This document shows, piece after piece, positions 8,260 through 17,005 of a stretch of 64,000 bases of DNA; position 1 is the first letter of the stretch; each line of letters starts with the position of its first letter. The position numbers and the translations under genes were made by a program. The stretch spans positions 62,001 through 126,000 of the forward strand of contig NZ_WASP01000003.1 of the NCBI RefSeq assembly GCF_009712225.1, in the 5' to 3' direction. Below the pieces are notes generated by a model. That model was not told the origin of the DNA. It saw only the letters and a program-made list of their open reading frames with translations, and searched no databases. The stretch comes from Desulfovibrio sp. (lineage in GTDB: Bacteria > Desulfobacterota > Desulfovibrionia > Desulfovibrionales > Desulfovibrionaceae).

Positions 8260-8307
8260 TTTTCTAGCTCCCTTATAGCTAGAAACGTATTTCTAGCTTT
8301 TTCTAGC
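8259..8307. repeat. TTTCTAGC repeats at the integrase promoter, candidate arm-type sites
   Basis: The palindrome AGCTAGAAA-CGTA-TTTCTAGCT spans 8277-8298. Further direct TTTCTAGC copies lie at 8261-8268 and 8300-8307, giving three direct and one inverted copy in 49 bp. They lie between the integrase start and the att fragment, where integrase arm sites or Xis sites usually lie. Confidence 0.55.
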
Positions 8308-8438
8308 ACGTTTTCGAGCATGCTGCGGGGTAAATTATGACCCGCTGTGAAAAACATGAACTCGAAAGGTCTTGTAATAGCAACAAAAATGAGCCACTAT
8401 TATATCTAGTGACGTGCTGTGATGGTAAGGGAACTTTA

Positions 8439-8483
8439 TTCGTAATCAGCAGGTCAAGAGTTCAAGTCTCTTAGCTGGCTCCA
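8439..8483 (+). other. 3' half of tRNA-Thr(CGT): element attachment-site remnant
   Basis: The anticodon loop TTCGTAA (8439-8445, anticodon CGT), the 3' anticodon strand TCAGC, a variable loop, an intact T-arm (AAGAG-TTCAAGT-CTCTT, 8456-8472), the 3' acceptor strand AGCTGGC and CCA are all present. The 5' half is absent: the bases before 8438 cannot pair with the anticodon strand or the acceptor. Elements that integrate into a tRNA 3' end leave such a duplicate at the far end. The intact tRNA-Thr should therefore lie left of this window. Confidence 0.88.
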
Positions 8484-8492
8484 CAGAAATCA

Positions 8493-8526
8493 AGCCCTTA
8501 CGGTGAATAACCGGAAGGGCTTTTTT
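8493..8526 (+). terminator. Rho-independent terminator of the former tRNA-Thr
   Basis: The inverted repeat AGCCCTTACGGT...ACCGGAAGGGCT (one mismatch) is followed by six T. The stem is nearly identical to the terminator after tRNA-Arg near 40882-40910. Confidence 0.82.
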
Positions 8527-8697
8527 GTTGGTGCTACCGGAGCCACCTGCCAGAAACACTGCAGCGCGCCATATAAAACCAAGCGGCTGGCATTCACCCT
8601 GTCATGGACGAAATGTCAGCCGCCTGTTTTACCCACCCAGCAAGCATGTAAAGGCTGGCCGTGGGACATGATTATTCAAAAAAACTGCCTTTTCCGC

Positions 8698-8862
8698 TCA
8701 GTCACAAACGCCTTCGTGTTCAGGGCCTTCAGGAATAGTGCAGGATTGCAACTTTTTGCCAGTGCCGCTGCACTCAAAACAGTTTGTTCCGTCGTTGTTT
8801 TTTCCACTGCCCTCACAAGCGGCACAAGTGGTGTAGTCATCAACTCGCGAATTCTGGGCCAT
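8698..8862 (-). CDS. Small DnaJ-type zinc-finger protein (54 aa)
   Basis: An ATG at 8862 follows AAGGGGG eight bases upstream. The 54-residue product contains CAACEGSGK (residues 13-21) and CFECSGTGK (residues 28-36), two CxxCxGxG knuckles like those in the DnaJ cysteine-rich domain, and two further cysteines near the end. It probably binds one zinc. There is no J domain, so it is not a chaperone by itself. It sits just outside the element boundary, convergent to the tRNA scar. Small CxxCxGxG proteins are common but rarely characterised. Confidence 0.68.
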   Translation of the reverse strand: MAQNSRVDDYTTCAACEGSGKNNDGTNCFECSGTGKKLQSCTIPEGPEHEGVCD

Positions 8863-9040
8863 AATGTGTCCCCCTTGCTGGAGTTATGCTATCAATCACC
8901 ACTAGCACTACCCCATCAGAGTTACAAGCGCATTTACCAGCGCCCACCAGCATCAAGGCGGCTCCAGTCGCAAGATCATTCTCCTCACGCTGTTTGGCGG
9001 TCTGAGCACAGAATGGCAGACAACAAGCAAATTTCCACAC
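8840..9040 (-). CDS. Possible small protein upstream of the zinc-finger gene
   Basis: This 66-codon frame begins at a GTG (9040) with no clear ribosome-binding site and overlaps the zinc-finger gene by 23 nt. It has a cysteine pair near the N-terminus (CCLPFC) and a hydrophobic middle (GVVLVVIDSI). It could be a real gene coupled to the zinc-finger gene or a chance frame. No family is recognised. Confidence 0.22.
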   Translation of the reverse strand: MWKFACCLPFCAQTAKQREENDLATGAALMLVGAGKCACNSDGVVLVVIDSITPARGTHYGPEFAS

Positions 9041-9384
9041 GATCTGGTCCAGCTTGCCGGAAATTTTTTTAGCCTTTATTCAAGCATGGTTACCGTGCAA
9101 TCAACCCGCGTTCGAAATAAAAGTGCCCATTTTGAGTAAAGTTTCTGACAGAGCCGCCGTAAAACAACACATATAAAAATACCTTTCACAAAAAAACTTT
9201 TTACCTATTGCAAACTATTTAATAATTTTTTAATATTTGGTTTGACTTAAAAAGTCGCTTAATAAATAGGCATAAAAATATTAACAGGTTAATAACTTTT
9301 CAAAATATCAAAATGAGATAGATTCACGATATCGGACTTTGAAGCGCTCACAAAACCGCCAAAATCTTCCTGGTGAGGCACCAT
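9041..9384. other. AT-rich non-coding stretch before the chemoreceptor
   Basis: No convincing gene is seen. The last 200 bp are strongly AT-rich and probably carry the promoter of the chemoreceptor at 9385; no -35/-10 pair can be assigned with confidence. Confidence 0.5.
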
Positions 9385-11205
9385 ATGAGTATCAAATTCA
9401 AAGTGCTGCTCCTTTCCATCATCGGCCCGACCCTGCTGGCGATCACCATCTTTGCATACGCTGTGCAAAGCATCTGGACGTCTGAAGAAGAGGCCGTTGT
9501 GCATTCTGCCAAAGGCATTGTGAGCATGGCAGAATCGGCCCGCAACGAAATGGCACTGAAATTTGACGGAGTCATCAAGCCTCTGGACGAAATTTCACGT
9601 GATAAACTTGTGGACGCAGTGCCGATCATTACGGCCATCAAGATGGCTCGCCAAAACGCCAGCAAACTCGGATATCGCTTTCGGGTACCCAAATATTCCC
9701 CGCGCAATCCCGAAAATGAGCCCAATGCCCTTGAAAGGGCCGCCCTTGACCAGATCAAGTCCAAGGGATTGCCTGAGCTCATAGTGCGCCAGCCCGATGC
9801 GATACACTACTTTAAGCCCATCGCACTTACTTCTGAATGCCTGTTCTGTCACGGCGACCCAAAAGGTTCGCCCGACCCCATTGGCGGTACCAAGGAAGGC
9901 TGGAAAGTCGGCGAAATTCATGGCGCGTTTGAAATCATCTATTCACTTGATGACGCCGTCGCCGAGACGAAAAAGGCCGCCCTTGCCATTGGCGGTGCCA
10001 CGGTTGCAGTGCTGGCGATTGTTGTCTGTGCGGTGTGGTTCATCATGCGAAACAGCCTTGTGGCTCCGCTCATACGGCTGCAGAATTTTGCCCGCGAAGT
10101 TTCGGAAGGCGAACTGGACACCCAACCGCACGGCACTTTCAAGGCAGAGCTACAGGCACTTGAACGGGCCCTGACAGCCATGGTTGTGCGACTGAAAGAA
10201 AAAATACTGTTCTCGGAACAAAAAACCGCCGAGGCAAAGGCATCAGAAGAACGCGCCGCGCACAATGCCCAGGAAGCGTCAGACGCACGCGACGATGCTC
10301 TGAAATCGCGCGCACAGGGCATGGTTGAAGCGGCAGACATGCTTGAAGGCGTTGTAAACTCCGTTATCTCGGCATCGCAGGAAATTTCTGCTCAGGTAGA
10401 GCAATCCAGCAACTTTGCCTCTGGCCAGGCCGCCAGCATGAATTCAGTTGCCGCAGCCATGGAAGAAATGAACTCATCGGCCGTTGAAGTTTCAAACAAT
10501 GCGGCCCAGGCTTCGTCATCCTCTGAGGTGATCAAGACAAATGCGCAAAAAGAACTTAACGCGGTCAAAAATATGGTTGGAGCCATCAGAACAGTGCAAA
10601 CAATGGCCAACAACCTCAAGACCGGCATGAGTGAGCTTGGTCAACAAGCAGAAGATATTGGCAAAATTATGAACGTAATCAACGACATCGCCGATCAGAC
10701 CAACCTGTTGGCCCTCAACGCCGCCATCGAAGCCGCCCGCGCAGGCGATGCCGGACGCGGATTTGCAGTGGTTGCCGACGAGGTGCGCAAGCTGGCAGAA
10801 AAAACCATGTTGGCCGTTACGGAAGTTGGCAATGCCATCAAATCGGTGCAGCTAGGCACTCGCAATAACGTCAACAGCGTGGACATGGCAGTCGAAGCCA
10901 TCTCAAAGGTTAATGGAATGGCAGAAGGGACGGGCGAGGCCATCAGTCAGATCACCTTGCACGTTAATGAAATGGCAGAACAGATTCAGGCCATTGCACA
11001 TGCTGTAGACGAACAAATGCGGGCCTCTGACGAAATAAACAAATCCATTTCCATGGCAGACCATAATTCTACTGAAACTTCTGCGGCACTTCAGGAAATA
11101 TCAACCGCGCTGACAGACCTTGCCCAGCAAAGCCAGGTGCTGGAATCGCTTATTACCAGGCTGCGCACAGGGGCGAAACAGATAACTGTGAAATTCGATC
11201 AGTAG
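9385..11205 (+). CDS. Methyl-accepting chemotaxis protein with c-heme periplasmic domain
   Basis: The 606-residue receptor has TM1 (residues 7-27), a periplasmic domain like the DUF3365/Tll0287 family (about 30-190), TM2 (about 196-218), HAMP (about 219-271) and a cytoplasmic signalling domain with the hairpin tip [20 protein letters not shown]. The periplasmic domain carries CLFCH (Cys152, Cys155, His156), a c-type heme attachment motif. Desulfovibrio DcrA is a known c-heme chemoreceptor that responds to oxygen/redox, so redox or gas sensing is likely here. The ATG at 9385 is preferred over a GTG at 9373 because GGTGAGG precedes it. Confidence 0.93.
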   Translation: MSIKFKVLLLSIIGPTLLAITIFAYAVQSIWTSEEEAVVHSAKGIVSMAESARNEMALKFDGVIKPLDEISRDKLVDAVPIITAIKMARQNASKLGYRFRVPKYSPRNPENEPNALERAALDQIKSKGLPELIVRQPDAIHYFKPIALTSECLFCHGDPKGSPDPIGGTKEGWKVGEIHGAFEIIYSLDDAVAETKKAALAIGGATVAVLAIVVCAVWFIMRNSLVAPLIRLQNFAREVSEGELDTQPHGTFKAELQALERALTAMVVRLKEKILFSEQKTAEAKASEERAAHNAQEASDARDDALKSRAQGMVEAADMLEGVVNSVISASQEISAQVEQSSNFASGQAASMNSVAAAMEEMNSSAVEVSNNAAQASSSSEVIKTNAQKELNAVKNMVGAIRTVQTMANNLKTGMSELGQQAEDIGKIMNVINDIADQTNLLALNAAIEAARAGDAGRGFAVVADEVRKLAEKTMLAVTEVGNAIKSVQLGTRNNVNSVDMAVEAISKVNGMAEGTGEAISQITLHVNEMAEQIQAIAHAVDEQMRASDEINKSISMADHNSTETSAALQEISTALTDLAQQSQVLESLITRLRTGAKQITVKFDQ

Positions 11206-11310
11206 CCACTGCATAAACGATGCGGCACGGCCTTGCAGATAATCTGCAGGCTGTGCAAGAGGCACAAAATAATACTCCCTGCTTTGCCAGCGAACCCGCA
11301 TCAATAAAAA

Positions 11311-11360
11311 CAGCCCCTGAACGTCACGCCAGCTTCATGCGGCGTGACGTTCAGGGGCTG
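11311..11360. terminator. Bidirectional terminator hairpin
   Basis: A perfect 20-bp inverted repeat (CAGCCCCTGAACGTCACGCC with its complement, 10-nt loop) lies between two convergent genes, the chemoreceptor and the cupin gene. It is A-rich on the left side, which gives a T-tract for leftward transcripts. Confidence 0.88.
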
Positions 11361-11396
11361 CCTGTGTTTGGATGTTGTGCTGACAGACAGCGGAGC

Positions 11397-11873
11397 TTAC
11401 TGCGTGTTAATGGCCAGATCCTGCCCGGTCACGCCGCAGTAAACCAGAAAAAGCTCCACCCCGTCGCTGCCCGTGTATCCGTAGTGCGGTTTGTTGACCA
11501 TCTCCGCCAAAAAGTCACCCTGCTTGAGCTGCTGCTCAAGGTTGTCGGCTTCGCTTTTTACGGTCAGGCTTCCACTGTGCACGTAGGCAATATTGGGCAT
11601 GGGGTGCGTATGGCTGGCAAGCCGCGTGTTGGGCGGAATAACAATCTTCACAATCTTGATGTCAGCGTTGCCAGCAGGGTACGGCCCATATTCCTTACCA
11701 TCCCATGAGCGCACTGCCTCAAACAGCACGGTTTTGCTGACGGCAGCGGGTGGTGTGGCGGCAAGGGCCAAACCGGCGCCAGCCTGCCCATAAGTTTTTC
11801 CCCCGGCCCAAAAGCCTGCCGCAAATATAACCAGCCCCGCAACAACACTGAAAAACAGATTCCTTCCGCGCAC
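11397..11873 (-). CDS. Exported or membrane-anchored cupin-domain protein
   Basis: The start is taken as the GTG at 11873 because GGAGG stands five bases upstream; the open frame runs on to 12089 without a ribosome-binding site. The 158-residue product has an N-terminal hydrophobic segment (NLFFSVVAGLVIFAAGFWAGG), then a cupin domain with HTHPMPNIAYVHSG. The first cupin motif has its histidines but lacks the usual glutamate. Such single-cupin proteins bind a metal or small ligand in the periplasm; the ligand is unknown. Confidence 0.8.
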   Translation of the reverse strand: MRGRNLFFSVVAGLVIFAAGFWAGGKTYGQAGAGLALAATPPAAVSKTVLFEAVRSWDGKEYGPYPAGNADIKIVKIVIPPNTRLASHTHPMPNIAYVHSGSLTVKSEADNLEQQLKQGDFLAEMVNKPHYGYTGSDGVELFLVYCGVTGQDLAINTQ

Positions 11874-12101
11874 GCAAACCTCCACAAATGGCTGGGCGCA
11901 TCGCCTGCGCACGCGAGCCTGCTGGTTATCCACAAACTGCCCTGCCACCGTCGCCCCAAGGCCATGAAAGACCTTGCACGGCTCAGCGATGCTCCAAGGC
12001 TGGCGGCTTTGTAATTCTTTACTCTGCAAATACACAGAGATGAATTGCCTTGCAACACCCGGCCCCGGCCGTTCGGCAGTGATCGTCAAAACAGCCCCTG
12101 G

Positions 12102-14963
12102 CTATCCCTCTGCCCGGCTGCCCCTGCGCAGCCAGTACAGAATGGTTGTAAACATCTGATCCGGCTCAACCGGTTTGGCAATAAAATCGTCCATTCCGGC
12201 TTCAAAGCAGCGTTCACGATCTTCGTTAAAGGCATTGGCGGTCATGGCGATGATGGGCAACGTCTGGGCAACAGGCATTTTTCTGATCTCGCGCGTGGCC
12301 TCAAGACCGTCCATATTGGGCATCTGCATATCCATCAGAATCATGGAAAACTCGCTTGGTCGAGCTGCCTGCATGACTGCCAGAGCCTCCAGACCGTCCC
12401 GGGCAACTTCTACCTCAAGACGCGCATCTGCCAGTGTTTCTGTAGCAACCATCATATTGATTTCATTGTCTTCAACCAGCAGGATGCGCCTGCCTGCAAA
12501 GTTTGCGGCGATTTCCTGAAAAGCGTTTTTTATCTGTAGCCTTGGCCTCACAGGGCTATCGCCTTCAGCCTTGTCGAACAAGGCCGTAAACCAGAAGGTG
12601 CTGCCCTGCCCCACGGCACTGGTAGCTCCTGCCTGACCGCCCATCATTTCGGCCAGCTTCTGGGTGATGGACAGGCCCAGCCCTGTACCGCCGCACCGCT
12701 TGGACATTGAAGCATCACCCTGCTCAAAAGGAGCAAACAGATTGGGCAGCTTTTCCGGCTCAATACCAATGCCGGTATCAATGACCTCAAAGCGAAGCCT
12801 GATCTGCTTTTCGGTTTCTTCTTCCATCAGCGTACGGATGGTAACGCTGCCCGATGGCGTAAACTTGATAGCGTTGCCCACCAGATTGAGCAGGGCCTGC
12901 GTAATCCGCATGCTGTCGCCACTGAGGGCACACGGCAGCGGATCAGATTCTATGCGCAGCTGCAACCCCTTGGCGGAAGCCCCCTCTGCCAGTATTGACA
13001 AAACATTGTCTGCAATGACCCTCACATCCATGGGTTCGTGAACAATAAGCAGCTTGCCGGCCTCGATCTTTGAAAAATCAAGGACGTCATTGATCAGACG
13101 CAACAAATGTCTGCCAGAAGCCTGAACCCGCTCGAGCTTTTCGGCCGTGTCATTGTCCTGAGATCTTTTTCGCAAAAGGTGGGCAAGCCCGATTATGGCA
13201 TTGAGGGGTGTGCGTATTTCGTGGCTCATATTTGCCAAAAACGAACTTTTGGCCGCATTTGCCGCTTCTGCCTGGGCGCGGGCCTGGGACATCTGGCTCA
13301 TCACCCTGCGCTCGTTTGTGATGTCTTCAATGACGGATACAATGCCCTTGGGACGGTCGCTGGCGTCAACCGCAGTGCCGGTCATACGCGCCCAGACAAG
13401 GCTGCCGTCCCGGCGCACCAGTTCTTCTTCCCTGCGATGGATTTCACCGTCCCATATCCTGTCATAAGGCACCTTGCCCGCATCAATGTACGCGTCCTTA
13501 TTAATATACCATATTTCCACAGATTTTCCGATCAGTTCGCCATAGGGCCAACCAAGCATTTCGTGCAGCCTGCGGTTGGCACGTACGAATTTGCGGTCTG
13601 CGATCAACGCTATGCCAGAGCTGGCACAATCAAATATGGTCTGCAGCTCGGCGGTTCTCGCAGTGAGTTCGGCAGAGCGGATCGCAACCTGCTCTTCCAG
13701 CTGATCGTTTAACTCTGCCGTGGCCTCTTCCGCCAGCTTGCGCTTGCGATTCTGGATTGCCAAAGCAATGGACAGGGCCAACAAAGCAATAATTGCGATT
13801 GTTGCCGCAATGGTAGGATAGCGATATTCGCCCCAGAGGGTACGCGGGCGATGCAGAAAGATGGCATTTGAAGGGAGCAGTTCGGGGTCTGCGCCCCAAC
13901 GCTGCAGCTGCGCCCAGTCAAACATGGGCTGCGAAGGTACTGTTGCATCAGCATTGTTCTTGCCGATTGTGCGCTCTCCGCTCAACAGCTCAAAAGCAAT
14001 CATCCCCAGATGCCTGCCCACAGTTTCGGTAATTACAGCAGAACCACCAACAAGCCCCTGCCGGATATGGGCATCGTAGAGAGCAAAAACCGGCGCGTTG
14101 GCCTGCCTTGCAATTTCTGCCGCAACATCGGCCGGAACAAAGTTGCGCCCTGTTATGTCCTTGAAATAGGTTCCCAGCAAAACAAGGGTATCAGGTGGCA
14201 GCATAGAAACATGCTTGAGCATTTTCTCATAGGGCAGCGCAGCGGTATCCTCAAGTTCAAGATTTTTCGCCACAGACATGCTCACAGCGGCAGTCTGCGC
14301 AAAGAATGATGCCTGCCTGCTGTCCACACCACCCACAACGATCAAACGCCTCGCGTGTGGAAAAAGGGCCAGTCCGTAACGAATGGTTCCTTCAATATCC
14401 CACCGGCTGGTAATGGTCAGCACGGGATTGGGCGGACCTCGCCATGAAACGACAGGGGTGGAAACAAGTGTGGCAAGCACTGGCACATGGGGAGGCACGA
14501 AGCCGTAGCCTTCTTGCGCCAGAAAATCGAGCGCGGCCTGATTCTGGGTAATGACCACCCCAATATTTGCCCTGGAAATCTTGTTTCGCAAAAGTTCGGC
14601 GAGCAGGCTGCGCCACTGCGCGCTGTCGTTACGCACAAGGTCGAGCATCTCTACGTAAACATCGCTGAAGCTAAGCCCCTTTTCACGCAGTGCAGCCACG
14701 GCAGCCGTTGTAAGCGTGTCAGAAACAGGAAGCCCATACTGTGCGCCGGACAGCAGCAGCACAGCCTTGCGCTCTGGCCTCACCTGCCCATCTGACTGGT
14801 TGGCACTGTGACCAACGGCTAGTGCTGACGAAATGCCAGAAACAAAGACAAGCAAAAAAAAGGCGTAGCACAGGGCAACCGGTCGCACTACAAAATTGCG
14901 CGGTGTGTGGGGGGGAGGCAACGTGCTTTTTTGCGCTGCTCCAAAGGCTGGTTGTGATTGCAT
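12102..14963 (-). CDS. Hybrid sensor histidine kinase with ABC-type substrate-binding sensor
   Basis: The 953-residue protein has a signal/TM segment (about 28-48), a periplasmic domain like ABC substrate-binding proteins (about 65-350; KAVLLLSGAQYGLPV, LVGGSAVITE), a TM (about 383-403), a coiled coil, PAS (about 435-555), HisKA with phospho-acceptor His581 (SHEIRTPLNAI), HATPase_c (GTGLGLSI) and a C-terminal receiver with Asp878 (LMDMQMPNMDG). It senses an extracellular ligand and passes phosphate internally. No HPt or separate response regulator lies nearby, so its output partner is unknown. Confidence 0.93.
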   Translation of the reverse strand: MQSQPAFGAAQKSTLPPPHTPRNFVVRPVALCYAFFLLVFVSGISSALAVGHSANQSDGQVRPERKAVLLLSGAQYGLPVSDTLTTAAVAALREKGLSFSDVYVEMLDLVRNDSAQWRSLLAELLRNKISRANIGVVITQNQAALDFLAQEGYGFVPPHVPVLATLVSTPVVSWRGPPNPVLTITSRWDIEGTIRYGLALFPHARRLIVVGGVDSRQASFFAQTAAVSMSVAKNLELEDTAALPYEKMLKHVSMLPPDTLVLLGTYFKDITGRNFVPADVAAEIARQANAPVFALYDAHIRQGLVGGSAVITETVGRHLGMIAFELLSGERTIGKNNADATVPSQPMFDWAQLQRWGADPELLPSNAIFLHRPRTLWGEYRYPTIAATIAIIALLALSIALAIQNRKRKLAEEATAELNDQLEEQVAIRSAELTARTAELQTIFDCASSGIALIADRKFVRANRRLHEMLGWPYGELIGKSVEIWYINKDAYIDAGKVPYDRIWDGEIHRREEELVRRDGSLVWARMTGTAVDASDRPKGIVSVIEDITNERRVMSQMSQARAQAEAANAAKSSFLANMSHEIRTPLNAIIGLAHLLRKRSQDNDTAEKLERVQASGRHLLRLINDVLDFSKIEAGKLLIVHEPMDVRVIADNVLSILAEGASAKGLQLRIESDPLPCALSGDSMRITQALLNLVGNAIKFTPSGSVTIRTLMEEETEKQIRLRFEVIDTGIGIEPEKLPNLFAPFEQGDASMSKRCGGTGLGLSITQKLAEMMGGQAGATSAVGQGSTFWFTALFDKAEGDSPVRPRLQIKNAFQEIAANFAGRRILLVEDNEINMMVATETLADARLEVEVARDGLEALAVMQAARPSEFSMILMDMQMPNMDGLEATREIRKMPVAQTLPIIAMTANAFNEDRERCFEAGMDDFIAKPVEPDQMFTTILYWLRRGSRAEG

Positions 14964-15295
14964 CTATGCACCCCTGCATCGCAAGCCCGGATAGTAAGGC
15001 GATAAATCTGCGCTGGGGGAATCAATGTCGTGTGCGTTGCGCACATTGAGCATCTGATCAAATCATAAAATTTACTCTATATACATACTCAAGTGAAGTC
15101 CAGCGACGACTATTGGTGCACATAAGAAAAGTGCGCATCGGACAGATTGCCGACGCGCAACTATTCAATATATTTCTGTGGATACGTAACATACTGGCAA
15201 ATCACGTAAGCTGAAATTTTTAGTCAGTTTGCTATTGCGGCTCGGCGTTTTCCCGATCTTGCTGCGCACCATGTGTGATAATAGCACATAACGAT

Positions 15296-15370
15296 TTATA
15301 GCAACTGCAAAATCACCATCCCGACAGCACCCAAATCCAGCAGACACAAGGCGTTGATACTGGTATACAT
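15296..15370 (-). pseudogene. 24-codon hydrophobic ORF coupled to the preceding one
   Basis: It starts in the TAATG overlap and encodes a single hydrophobic segment (LCLLDLGAVGMVILQLL). Read with the upstream ORF it resembles one membrane protein split by a frame change. Too short to judge alone. Confidence 0.25.
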
Positions 15371-15510
15371 TACACAACGTGTGGAAATTCCCGCAAAAAG
15401 ATAGCCATCCAGCCACCTTCGAGACTTTGCAGCAGCACATAAACCGACGCCAGCGAAAGTGGAGCAAACACACGCGCCAGATCAATACAGAAACCCAGTT
15501 CAGGTTTCAT
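15370..15510 (-). CDS. Short membrane-type ORF (46 aa), possibly a gene fragment
   Basis: An ATG at 15510 follows AGAGG. The product has an amphipathic/hydrophobic run (LARVFAPLSLASVYVLLQSL) and ends HVV. Its stop overlaps the start of the next ORF by one base (TAATG). It may be a true tiny gene or the 5' part of a frameshifted membrane-protein gene. No family assigned. Confidence 0.35.
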   Translation of the reverse strand: MKPELGFCIDLARVFAPLSLASVYVLLQSLEGGWMAIFLREFPHVV

Positions 15511-16187
15511 TTGTGTACCTCTGGCTTTTTCAGAGCACGTCAGTATTCCTTGGTTACGCCTGCGCTGCCACAGGCCATCACAGTTCTCGCTTTAAACGAT
15601 TTAGCTGAAATGCGACCAATCGCCCACCTAGGGGAATACTGATTAAGGCCTGAGCCACCCAATTGACGGAAGCACATAATATATTTATTTTGCCGACCAA
15701 GTTGATACTCCTCCGACAAATACTTCCATCTTGGTCGGTTGCGCACCTCGCAAAGATAGCCCAGGATGATGCACAATGGATAAGCCGCGTGCACCTGCTT
15801 AAAACGGGATGGTCGGACTGCGAGAAACAAGTTACCGCCGTTTGAAGAAACACAACACGCTAACAACCTGAACGGCGGGCGGCTTTTTGTTCAAACAAGC
15901 AGGCATGAACTATCCAGCCTGATGCAGGAATAAACAGATGCCAGACTAACCGTCAATAATGGCGCAATGGAGAAACGGACAGGATATATTAGTCACAAAA
16001 ATATACAATTGATAGAATTATGCGACCACAACATGAACAGTATGCATTATTGACGAAACAATATTTATTTTATATTATAAACTATAAATAACATAAATAG
16101 CCATCGCAACAACGCATATAGAGTCAATATTTCATATGAAGCAACCAGCATCCTCGCTCATACAAGAACAATAATTGGAACATAACA

Positions 16188-16847
16188 ATGCTAAATGACA
16201 GAAAAAAACAGGCATATAATTTCCTTAGAAATGCAATCATCAGCAATGAGATCGCTGCGGGCTCACCCATTCGCGAGCAGGAGCTGACTAAACGCCTGAA
16301 AATGAGCCGTACTCCCATTCGTGAGGCCATGCGCGAGCTGGAAAAAGATGGACTTTTGATCAGTTATCCTGCCAGAGGCACCTTTGTTTTAGTGGTGACG
16401 CCTTCTGATGTTGCTGAAATTTATGATCTGCGAATTCTGTGCGAGTTATGGGCACTTGAGCAAGGCCTACCACGAATGCACGATAATGAGATTGAAATTA
16501 TCGACAGGCTTACAAACGAAGCCGAAGCAAATGTTGACTGGGAAAAATTCCATCTTTCAGATCTACTGCTGCACAACCTCATTATTGAAAAAAGTTACAA
16601 TAAAAGATTGGTGTCGTTCATACAGGCCATTAACGGCCAGATTGAACGCATCAGAAGGTTCAATGCAAAGGGTAAGGCCAGATATGACCTTGGTATTGTA
16701 GAGCACAAAAAAATCCTCAATGCCCTGTTTAACAGAAACCTACCTGCTGCCAAGAAAGCTCTGGAAGAACACTTACGTACAAGCAGATCTACCGCCATCG
16801 AAATTGCCAAAATGTTTGAGCTACAGTCTGTGCCCCAAAAGTCCTGA
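16188..16847 (+). CDS. GntR-family regulator, FCD (FadR/PdhR) subfamily
   Basis: The 219-residue protein has a winged HTH (about 5-75; IREQELTKRLKMSRTPIREA) and an all-helical FCD effector domain (about 80-210; VAEIYDLRILCELWALEQG). FCD regulators respond to organic acids or acyl-CoAs and bind palindromes of the type TNGTNNACNA. It lies at the edge of the 2-hydroxyacid island and is the only transcription factor in it. The TGTCGACA sites at 32.5-33.0 kb fit the binding pattern of this family, so control of the island is likely but inferred. Confidence 0.93.
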   Translation: MLNDRKKQAYNFLRNAIISNEIAAGSPIREQELTKRLKMSRTPIREAMRELEKDGLLISYPARGTFVLVVTPSDVAEIYDLRILCELWALEQGLPRMHDNEIEIIDRLTNEAEANVDWEKFHLSDLLLHNLIIEKSYNKRLVSFIQAINGQIERIRRFNAKGKARYDLGIVEHKKILNALFNRNLPAAKKALEEHLRTSRSTAIEIAKMFELQSVPQKS

Positions 16848-16919
16848 TTGGCGTGTCTCTACACGGCAATTCCAGACATCATTATGCAACGGCGCACTGA
16901 TGGGCACTTGCTGATCGTG

Positions 16920-16950
16920 TAAAAGCGCCCATGGGAAGGACATGGGCGCT
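16920..16950 (-). terminator. Terminator after the porin gene
   Basis: The stem AGCGCCCATG/CATGGGCGCT (16924-16933 and 16941-16950) is followed on the minus strand by a short T-run. It lies 56 bp past the porin stop. Confidence 0.75.
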
Positions 16951-17005
16951 CAAGGGGAGGGAAAGGCGCGAGGCAAATGCGCCCCTTCCTTGTCGTGGAG
17001 GAGAT

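Larger units (their letters stand above)
14964..16187. other. Gene-poor 1.2-kb region with broken reading frames
   Basis: No normal-sized gene can be supported. Several short minus-strand frames with hydrophobic stretches (15296-15510, 15578-15853) look like pieces of decayed membrane-protein genes. The last 200 bp before 16188 are AT-rich and likely hold the promoter of the GntR-type regulator. Confidence 0.5.

Noticed and set aside
8421-8483. Complete tRNA-Thr
   Set aside because: The 5' half cannot form the acceptor or anticodon stem; only the 3' half is present.
8503-9072. 189-codon plus-strand ORF after the tRNA scar
   Set aside because: It starts inside the terminator, runs over the zinc-finger gene on the other strand and shows no domain.
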